A stretch of DNA of 64,000 nucleotides from Tilletiopsis washingtonensis (lineage: Eukaryota; Basidiomycota; Exobasidiomycetes; Entylomatales). Numbering within the stretch: position 1 is the stretch's first letter; each line of letters starts with the position of its first letter. Positions 57,338 to 64,000 of the stretch are shown piece after piece. The notes below the pieces were generated by a model. That model worked only from the letters and a program-made list of their open reading frames with translations. It was not told the DNA's origin and did not search any database. The position numbers and the translations under genes are program-made. The stretch is taken from assembly GCF_003144115.1 (NCBI RefSeq), contig NW_020312014.1, positions 284,620 to 348,619 on the forward strand. The letters run 5' to 3'.

Positions 57338-58123
57338 GATGGCCTGCGGAGGCGTGGTGCGGCGAGACTGAGTCTCGAGCCGCGGTCTCCCGAGCGTGTG
57401 CTACGCCGAGGAGGGAGCGTCGAGGCTAAGAGCCGACGAGGTGGAGCACGCAAGGGTGCGCGCTGGAGTGGCGATTGGCGGCGTGCGCAGAGGAGCAGTC
57501 GCTGCTGACTCGGGAAAGAGTGCTGCGGGTGCAGTGCGAGCACAGAACAAGAGTAGGCGGGGAGCAGGGAGCGCTGGAGGGGACGACGCGAGGATGTGGA
57601 CGAGACGAGGATTCGGCTGCGCGGCGAAGTTTAGCGCGGCGGCGCTGCCGTGACGCCTCAGCCGGCCTGCCTCCATCGCGGCCGCACAAGATCGAGCCGC
57701 GCGGCGGCCCACGTGACGCAGGCTGGGCCGTGCCCTCAGCCTTGCCTGCTTGCCAGCTCTGCCTAGAGGCGGAGTGTTGGGTGCAGGTTGCTGTCAGAAT
57801 CTTCTTCTTACAGCATCATCTGTCTTCACATGTCTTGCGCAGCTGAAGAATGGGCCAGTGCCAGCTGCGAGCGAACGAGGTCCAGTCTCTCGTGCTGGCG
57901 CTGTCGGGCGAGGCGCGGCGCAAGGCTTCCACGGCCCTCGTCTTGGCGCGCGGCGGGGGCTCGGGCGTGCGGTGCGGGGGACCAACACCTCCCGGCTCGC
58001 TCGGCCGTGCGCGTTGCTGCCTCTCTCTCCTCGACAGCACCACGCTCTCACGTATCCCCTGGAACCCCCTCGCAGCAGCTCCACACCCTCGCATCGACTG
58101 GCGGCACGCGCGCCCGCAGCAGC
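57338..58123. other. Divergent intergenic region, UBP3-like / TVP38-like
   Basis: A stretch of 786 bp between outward start codons, presumably holding both promoters. The plus frame of the TVP38-like gene runs upstream without homology. A less GC-rich patch lies near 57775-57845. No other feature was seen. Confidence 0.45.
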
Positions 58124-59297
58124 ATGCCGTCCAGCGTGGCCGCCAACACCGCCGGCGAGGTGACGCTCTCGCTGCCGCCGCTCGCCACACTGCTGCAGCA
58201 GCCGGCGCTGTGGCCGCACGCCATGGGCAACGTGCTGCGCTGGCTGCTCTACCGCTGGCGCACCGCCTCGCGTGCCGCGCGCTTCGGCGTCGTCGTGCTC
58301 GCGCTGCTCTACGGCGGCCTCACGCTCGCGTTTGTCATTCTCGGCCCGCAGCGCACCGCGCAGATGCTCGCCAGCGCCGGCACGTACATCTCCTCGTCGC
58401 CGCACGGCAAGCTCGGCCTGCTGCTCGGCCTCTTCCTCACTGCGCTGCCGCCGCTGCCCGGCTACGGCACCGCCATTACGCTCTGCGGCCTGGCGTACGG
58501 CTCGCCGGCGTCGCCGCCCGTGGGCACGCACGGGCTCTTCGAGGCGTGGAGCCTGGCCGCTGCCGGCTGCCTTGGCGGCGCGACGATGTCGTTCCTCATC
58601 ATGCGCGGCATGCTGCGGGGCCCGGGACGGCATTGGCTCTGGGTTAAGGGCATCCGCGATGACCGGCGTTGGGTCGCCATGGAGGCAGCAGTGCGGGGGC
58701 GTGGCACGGGCATGGTGGTCCTCATCCGGTGAGTGCAGCTTGCAGCAATGGAGAAGCGAGGCATGGCGTGCTGACGGATCCTGCTCAGCTTCTGTCCTTT
58801 CCCGTTCTGCTACTCGAATCTCTTCTTCGCGGTGAGTCTCGCCGCGCTGCAGCTGCGAGTGGCACCCTCTCACCCCTGTGCAGGCCATGAGCTCTGTGTC
58901 GCTGCTGCAGTTCATGCTCGCGACGGCGCTCATCACGCCGAAGCTCGCGATCCACGTCTACATCGGCGCCCGCATGTTCGAGCTGCTCGACTCGAATGCG
59001 CGAGACCACCTCGACTGGCGCGGGCGGCTGCTGAACGCTGCGTACATCGTCATCGGTGAGTCGCGCTCGCATCGTCCGACGCTTCACCGCTCTGAGACTG
59101 TGCTGCCCACAGGCAGCCTCGTCGGCTTCGGCACGGGCTGGTACGTGTGGCGCGAGACGCAGTCCATCCTGCGCGCCTACGAGACCGAAGAGGCACGGCG
59201 CGGCTCAGAGGAGGGCGAGGCCGACACTGACCGGCTGCTCATCACGACGCCCGACGATGAGGTACCGCCACTGCTGCCTTCCATACCCAGGGCATGA
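58124..59297 (+). CDS. TVP38: TVP38/TMEM64-family (VTT/DedA-like) membrane protein
   Basis: Predicted 334 residues from four exons: 58124-58728, 58789-58831, 58884-59055 and 59113-59297. Tvp38-type proteins sit in Golgi/ER membranes and carry the VTT domain shared with DedA/VMP1 proteins, which are linked to lipid scrambling and vesicle traffic. Membrane spans include FGVVVLALLYGGLTLAFVIL, LGLLLGLFLTALPPLPGYG and LAAAGCLGGATMSFLIM. The hallmark re-entrant part is LIRFCPFPFCYSNLFFAAMS, split by two introns, then FMLATALITPKLAIHVYIG (family form RL.P.PF...N...A). The C-terminal tail is acidic and cytosolic by inference. The 43-nt exon 2 is small but well supported by the family motif. Length is close to yeast Tvp38 (337). 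Confidence 0.9.
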
Positions 59298-59350
59298 TGC
59301 GGATGGGAGAGCGCACGAGACGCGCGATGTTATTCCATGGGTCACGCACA

Positions 59351-59846
59351 TCACGACGACGAGGGCTTGGTGTCGCCCGCGGACTTGGCGTCGCCGGTGA
59401 GCTCAGCGCGCGCGGCGTTGATCTGCGTCTGTGCCTTCTGGTACCTAGCGGCGGCGGGCGAGCATGAGCTGCAGTCGACAGGTATGAGGCGCTACACTCA
59501 CCACCAGCATCCGACTGAGTTCGCGCTGCGCCCTAGCTTCTCGCCGATGGCTTGCTGTCACGCTCGATCAGCCTGTGGCACCTAGCAAGCCGCCGGTGGA
59601 GACGCACCTGCTGCGGTTTGGTCAACTTCACGTCCTGATACGCCAGCACGCTGAACAGCGCAGTGATGATCTGAGCGATGAAACAGTCAGTGCAGCGCTC
59701 GCTGTTGTTGCCGTGTCTTCGCTCCGTACTTCGGGATCAGTCCATGCACCCTTCTCTGCGCCCGTTCCGCGCGGCTTCTTCGGCTGCTTCGGCGCAGACT
59801 CGCCATCGGTGGGCGTCTCGTCTTTCGGCTTGCGCTTGGGTGCCAT
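59351..59846 (-). CDS. Small Myb/SANT-like basic protein, cluster member A
   Basis: Predicted 108 residues from four exons: 59846-59730, 59670-59608, 59554-59502 and 59444-59351. The N-terminus is Lys/Pro-rich (KRKPKDETPTDGESAPKQPK). A single Myb/SANT-like unit follows: GAWTDPE with the first Trp, IITALFSVLAYQDVKLTKPQ, AIGEKLGRSANSV, then WW as the last core aromatics. The tail is short (YQKAQTQINAARAELTG) with a Ser end. The first intron has a weak GTACGG donor. The intron after TG of the second Trp codon is at the same place as in members B and C. Likely nuclear and perhaps DNA-binding, by fold only. It faces member B, with 188 bp between starts. Confidence 0.68.
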
Positions 59847-60034
59847 CGAGCTCTCGAGGATGGTGTGCGGGAGAGAGGGTGTGGAGGCAAGAGGTAACTG
59901 TCTCTTCCGGCGCAGAAGCCAATCAAACGGCAGAGGGAACGGCGGGCCGCTCGATCACGGAGTGCGCGACACGAACCGCCGCGAGTCCGGCCCCACTTCC
60001 CTCATCACACTGACATCTCTTTCGACGTTCCACG

Positions 60035-60541
60035 ATGCCGAAAGTCAAGACCGACAAGGCTGCGTCCGAGGCCAAGCCCGAGGCGAAGAAGAAGAGAGCG
60101 CGCAAGGCTGAGACGGGCAAGCGCGTGGTGCCGGACGTGAGCGTGCGAGGCCCTTGGTCGGAGGGCGAGCGTGAGTCAAGCTCGAGCTCCGGTTGCGGCG
60201 GGCGAAGATGCAGCTCCTGACTCCGGACGCGCAGAGCTCCGCGCTCTGTGCGCCATTCTGCATCTCAAGGGCATCATGACGCTCACCGAGGTGGAGCGCC
60301 AGACGCTCGAGCGCTACACGGGCCGCAGCAAAGGCAGCGTGAACGTGAGTAACGTGCAGGTCTGGCTCGACGCACAGCTGACCTTGCTATGCTCAGGCCT
60401 TTTGGTGCGTCCGAGAGCACGACGACCGCTTTGCTCGCAGGCTGATCGCACCCCAGGTACACGACAGTCAAGGAGACGGTCAAGGCCGTTGGTCTCGAGC
60501 TCGATGCGCTACCGGCGGGCCCGAAGAAGGACGAGGAGTAG
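60035..60541 (+). CDS. Small Myb/SANT-like basic protein, cluster member B
   Basis: Predicted 112 residues from four exons: 60035-60170, 60235-60344, 60397-60404 (8 nt) and 60457-60541. The N-terminal about 38 residues are basic (KTDKAASEAKPEAKKKRARK). The Myb/SANT-like unit begins RGPWSEGE, continues LRALCAILHLKGIMTLTEVE and ERYTGRSKGSV, and ends with NAFW rather than WW. The 8-nt exon GCCTTTTG supplies AF and most of W; leaving it out breaks the frame. The C-terminus is YTTVKETVKAVGLELDALP with a KKDEE end. This is the most diverged member: its helix 2 spacing is one or two residues longer than in the others. Confidence 0.65.
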
Positions 60542-61039
60542 GTCACCCGCTCTCGCCGTAATCGAGATCGCTGTGCTGCGCTCTGAGCCTGCATCTCAGT
60601 AGACTGATGAGACCAGAATGCTGCGTGGAAGAGGGAAGACGGGCCCACGGCGGTCTCGCGGCGGGCCGCGTGGAGGGCATGTCACGGATTCGCCCCTGAG
60701 GGCCGCGCTCGCGGGCGCGCGGCGGCGGGCATGGCGTGTGCGCGGCGGCGCCGTGTCGCGCACAATCCCGTTCGCTCGCCGCGAGACTGAAGCGGGCCGC
60801 ACGCGAGGACTCATTCAAGGCCCGGACCTGCTGAATCAAAGTGCCAGGCTCATCTACTGCGATATACCTGCTGTTCATTCACATGCAGGTGCTCCGCCAG
60901 CTCCGCACCATCTGCGGCGAGTACATGCCGGCGCTCATCAGCCGGACGCGCGGACTCGACTAGCGCGTGGAGCGCCGCAGCCGTTCTCGATCGGAAGCAG
61001 AGGCAGTCTGGTCAAAGATGCATTCTCGCATCGACAGCG
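60542..61039. other. Gap inside the Myb/SANT-like cluster
   Basis: About 500 bp between members B (plus) and C (minus), which end towards each other. An open plus-strand frame ends at 60963 with a plausible last exon (MQVLRQLRTICGEYMPALIS just before the stop), but I find no matching upstream exons and no SANT motif. It may be spacer or a relic. Confidence 0.4.
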
Positions 61040-61503
61040 TCACTGCTCGCCCTTTGTGCCCTTCGCGAGCATGGCCTCGGCGTCCTTCATGGACTTGCCC
61101 ACGCGCTTGTGCCTGCGTCCGAGGTCAGCAGAGCCAGCATCATCGAGCGGTTGCGTACTCGCCACCAGTTCTGCAGGGCTGTGTGAGCGAAGGTCAGGAA
61201 AATGCGCAGCGAAGAACTTACACTCATGGCAGTAGCGTCGCGACCGACGACTTGTCCGATGGCAGTGAGCTGCTCCTTGGACATCTTGGGCGGATTGAGC
61301 GAGAGGATGCAGGTGATTGCGAGCTCGTCTAGCAGGGCGCTTGCAGTAGAGCTCGCGGCGCGTGGATGAAGATACTCACGGTCCTCCGGACTCCACGGTC
61401 CTTTCTTCAGAGCGGCCGAGTCTCCGCTTGCCTCGCTCTTCGCCTTCTTGACTCTGGGCTTCGCTTCGCCGTTGCTCTCGTCTGCCTTGCGCTTCGGCGG
61501 CAT
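61040..61503 (-). CDS. Small Myb/SANT-like basic protein, cluster member C (GC-AG intron)
   Basis: Predicted 103 residues from four exons: 61503-61380, 61328-61222, 61170-61163 (8 nt, AACTGGTG) and 61112-61040. Basic N-terminus (PPKRKADESNGEAKPRVKKA), then KKGPWSPED, HELAITCILSLNPPKMSKEQ, AIGQVVGRDATAMSNWW and a KRVGKSMKDAEAMLAKG tail. The intron after TG of the second Trp codon begins GCGAGT, not GT; this is the position used by members A and B, and using a GT nearby would delete the second Trp. A longer N-terminus is possible because the frame is open to an ATG at 61569, but the MPPKRK start matches its paralogues. Confidence 0.65.
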
Positions 61504-61651
61504 GCTGATGCGGGGATGGCGGTGGAAGGAAGTGAGAGAGCATGGCTGAGCGTGGCGGTACGTCGCCATATAAGTGCGCCGACGGAGTCAGGCGGCGGGT
61601 GCCCCACACCCGTGCATCTCATTTCGCAACCACGACCTCCTCCGCATCAAG

Positions 61652-62021
61652 ATGCCTCAGAAAATCAAGTCCGACGCCTCCACGCCTCCTCCGGACGTCA
61701 AGCCCGCGAAGCGCAAGCTCGAGAACGCCCAGTCGCCGGCACCTAAGCGCACCGCCGTCTCTCGCTGGTCGGACGCGGAGCAGTACCGCGGCCTTCTCTA
61801 TGCCGTCTCGCGCAACAACGTCAAGCTGAGCGCGGAGGAGCAGGCGGAGCTGGCCAAGCTGCTGGGCCGCACGCCGTCTGCCGTGCAGTGAGTCGCATCA
61901 GCGGTGCCTAGCGTCGAATGCCGCTGACTGCTCCTGTGCCTCGCCTCCTGCCAGGACGTGGTGGAACAGGACGGTCAGCGCGCAGATACGCGACCTGTAC
62001 AAGGCGCCCAAGGAGCAGTAA
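61652..62021 (+). CDS. Small Myb/SANT-like basic protein, cluster member D
   Basis: Predicted 100 residues from two exons, 61652-61887 and 61955-62021, so it has lost the intron that interrupts helix 1 in other members. The N-terminal 45 residues are Lys/Pro-rich (KSDASTPPPDVKPAKRKLEN). The domain reads SRWSDAEQYRGLLYAVSRNN, VKLSAEEQAELAKLLGRTPS, then AVQTWW and NRTVSAQIRDLYKAPKEQ. This is the simplest and clearest copy and served as my guide for aligning the others. It lies 149 bp from the start of member C, divergently. Confidence 0.72.
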
Positions 62022-62113
62022 ATTGGCCACGCGCGCCGCCGCCGCAGCTCCGCCGCTCCCTCTGACATCTCCATCACCTCCTCCTACTGTTACACCCTCG
62101 CTTCAGCTCAACA

Positions 62114-62510
62114 ATGCCCAAAAAGCGTTCTTCCTCCTCCTCGCCTGACGCTGATGAGAAGAAAGTGAAGAAGAGAGCATCTGCTGCGCCTCCGAAGCCG
62201 TGGACTGAGGCAGAGCGTGGGTCTGACGGAGGCGACGGCACGGCACACACTGACACGGCCTCGCAGAGATGGAGGCCCTCATCCTCGTCCTGGCCCACTC
62301 GGACGTCAAGACCGGCGCCGGCCTCTATCGCACCATGGGCGAGAAGCTTGGCCGCACGCCCAAGTCCATCGAGGTGTGTACTGCACTGTCGTGTTCTAGG
62401 ATGCCTGGACTGACGCAGGCTCGGGTTTGCAGAACTGGTGGCTCGGCAAGATCAAGAAGCAGATCGAGCAGGCGCGCGGCGGCGATAGCCAGCCGGCTAA
62501 GGAGGAGTAG
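62114..62510 (+). CDS. Small Myb/SANT-like basic protein, cluster member E
   Basis: Predicted 95 residues from three exons: 62114-62216, 62267-62373 and 62433-62510. The start is basic (MPKKRSSSSSPDADEKKVKK), then KPWTEAE, QMEALILVLAHSDVKTGAGL, YRTMGEKLGRTPKSIENWW and LGKIKKQIEQARGG with a KEE end. It begins only 93 bp after the stop of member D and on the same strand, as in a tandem duplication. Intron 1 after the WTEAE block is shared with members A, B, C, F and G; intron 2 precedes the NWW codons. Confidence 0.7.
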
Positions 62511-62713
62511 AAGTGCCGGGCCAGGCTGCCGCCGCAGGCGGTGATTGTGGGGCCTCCGCCGACGCCGACGCGGCCCGCCGGCCTCATCACCTGGCACTCG
62601 CTCGTAATCTCTATTCTGCCTCTACCATCGCGTGCCTTCGTGTCCTGCCTCGAGCCTGACGTGTCCGAGTAGTGTCTACTTGCGTCTCTTCCACCACATC
62701 ATCCGCTGCAAAC

Positions 62714-63129
62714 ATGCCCAAGCGCTCTCACAGCGACGGCGAGGAGGACGACAAGAAGGTCGCGCAGGTCGACACGAAGGATGAGAAGAAGCCTAAGAAG
62801 CCGCGCACGTCAAGCACGGCTGAGCGCACAGGAGCTTGGAGCGAGGCTGAGAGTGAGTGCTGCAGAGTCTGACGACGCTGACTGAAAAACTGACATCTGC
62901 TCGGCCAGTCCACGAGCTGCTCATCTGCGTCCTCGCAAACGCGAGCTTCTCGACGGGCCAGACCATGTACGACCAGGTCGGAGCGCGCCTCGGCCGGTCG
63001 CCCAAGAGCGTCAAGGTGGGTAGTGGCCATGCACGCGTCGAACACGCAGACCGCTTACGCATCTCGCAGAACATGTGGCTCATGCGCCTCAAGAAGGAAG
63101 TCGAGGACGTAAAGGCCAGCCTGGGATAG
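62714..63129 (+). CDS. Small Myb/SANT-like basic protein, cluster member F
   Basis: Predicted 101 residues from three exons: 62714-62852, 62909-63015 and 63070-63129. Its exon layout is the same as member E, the middle exon being exactly 107 nt in both. The N-terminus is acidic then basic (SHSDGEEDDKKVAQVDTKDE, KKPKKPRTSS). The domain reads RTGAWSEAE, IHELLICVLANASFSTGQTM, YDQVGARLGRSPKSVKN, then MW in place of WW, and LMRLKKEVEDVKASLG. E and F look like the most recent duplicates by structure, though their sequences have diverged a lot. Confidence 0.7.
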
Positions 63130-63438
63130 CCTTGACGGGCCGCGCTGCATTGACGGGCTTCCAATGAAATCGCTTCCCTGATTACCGCACTGCTCCAGTG
63201 TGCTTGACGTGTTCAGCTTGTGTGCAGCACGCGTGCAGGAGAGCGGCGGTGCAAGTCAGGGGCTACCTCCGCACCGCCGATGAGCTGGCGAGGCGATCGA
63301 GGCTGCGAGGTGATGAAGCGCAGAGCCACGCGGCGCCGCCGCTCCGTGACCCTCTGTATCAGTGTTCCTGAGCGCACCTTCATCAGCTTCGTCCACCATC
63401 TCCGCACTCGCTTTACCCTCTCGCACCTCCACTTGCCG
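63130..63438. other. Spacer between cluster members F and G
   Basis: A 309-bp intergenic stretch with no recognisable exon. The plus frame of member G extends back through it without homology. It should contain the promoter of member G. Confidence 0.4.
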
Positions 63439-64000
63439 ATGATGGCTCCCATACGTGACGAGTCTGACTCCGGCTCCGAGTACTCGCCCGGAGGCAAGAG
63501 CTCCGCGAAGCAGACCAAGCGCGAGCGCGACGACTCGTCCGACTCGGAGTGTGCGCCTGCAAAGCGTTCCGTGAAGCAGGGCTCGCCCTCCAAATCGCCT
63601 TCGCCCAAGAAGCCGCGCAATGTTGGTGCCGCGCGCAAGGCTGGCTTCAACACCGGCCCTTGGTCGGCCGAAGAAGGTGCGTGTGACGACGAGATGCGGA
63701 GGAAGGGTACAATGCGACGTCAATGAGTGGCTTACACCTGCGCGGGGACAGATCGACTGGCAACGATTGTCCGTGCATTCTTGAACCGTGTCGCTGCCAT
63801 TGACGCGAGCATGCGCAGTACACGCTCGCTCTCAACGCTCCTGTCAAGCTGACGAGAGAGCAGCAGAAGCTCGTGGGAGAGAAGGTCGGACGCGATGTGA
63901 ACGCGGTCGGTCACTGGGTGAGTCAGACCTGCGTGCCCTGTCTCGCTGGAGAATGCGGCTCACACCTCGCGCTCGAAGTTCTACGGCAAGCTCACAAAGA
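63439..64000 (+). CDS. Small Myb/SANT-like protein, cluster member G, 3' end cut by window
   Basis: At least 125 residues from exons 63439-63676, 63752-63768 (17 nt), 63819-63917 and 63979-64000, then off the right edge. The N-terminus is the longest of the family and Ser/Lys-rich (KRERDDSSDSECAPAKRSVK). The domain reads NTGPWSAEE, DRLATI, YTLALNAPVKLTREQQKLVG, EKVGRDVNAVGHW and then FYGKLTK. The intron after ATI starts GTCCGT; other donors break the alignment or make introns under 30 nt. The last acceptor used is AAG, which is weak, so the exon after 63978 is the least certain part. Two adjacent ATGs (63439, 63442) could start it. Confidence 0.6.

Noticed and set aside
60618-60963. Open plus-strand frame between cluster members B and C
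   Set aside because: No SANT core, no convincing splice structure; the final MQVLRQLRTICGEYMPALIS stretch alone is not enough to call a gene.
1-64000. Transposons, retroelements, CRISPR arrays, operons and bacterial-style signals
   Set aside because: I saw no terminal repeats, reverse transcriptase, integrase or transposase motifs, and the intron-rich eukaryotic gene structure excludes operon or CRISPR interpretations.

Overview
This window looks like nuclear DNA of a GC-rich, gene-dense basidiomycete. Ustilaginomycotina is my guess from gene content and is not proven. Nearly every gene is cut by short introns of about 45-70 nt with GTGAGT/GTGCGT-type donors, CTGAC-like branch sites and CAG/TAG acceptors. 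All gene models below were built by hand: frame was followed across every junction and checked against recognisable protein families. They are predictions without transcript support. I see 27 protein-coding genes (two cut by the window edges), one clear intron-bearing tRNA, one poor tRNA-like gene and one minisatellite. I see no transposon, viral relic or CRISPR array.

Layout. 0-10 kb: 5' end of an adenylate-forming enzyme, a serine-rich unknown protein, the ribosome-assembly factor SSF1, and cytosolic methionyl-tRNA synthetase divergent from SSF1. 10-17 kb: PKA catalytic subunit and striatin, divergent across a 1.8-kb gap. 17-23 kb: an F-box protein, the mitochondrial calcium uniporter, tRNA-Ile and mitoribosomal uL14. 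23-35 kb: an Eps15/Ede1-like endocytic scaffold, V-ATPase subunit H and a large TBC Rab-GAP. 35-44 kb: ALG8, a ChaN-like protein, a cyclin-L-like protein, a charged nuclear protein and a ten-exon NAD-binding protein. 44-48 kb is mostly empty apart from the tRNA-like gene. 48-59 kb: a multi-spanning membrane protein, a cystathionine beta-lyase/mevalonate kinase fusion, RRP17, a UBP3/USP10-type deubiquitinase and a TVP38-like protein. 59.3-64 kb: seven small Myb/SANT-like genes side by side.

Two things stand out. First, cystathionine beta-lyase (methionine synthesis) and mevalonate kinase (sterol synthesis) share one continuous reading frame on the minus strand (52839-49672), joined by an 87-residue stop-free linker, so one 954-residue bifunctional protein is predicted. 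Second, 59.35-64.0 kb holds a cluster of seven diverged paralogues of about 95-115 residues, each with a basic Lys-rich tail and one Myb/SANT-like domain. Their intron positions are shared, two have 8-nt micro-exons, and one needs a GC-AG intron. Other micro-exons (10 nt) occur in the uniporter, directly after its pore signature, and in the membrane protein. Most remaining genes are conserved housekeeping, signalling or trafficking genes with no obvious shared pathway.
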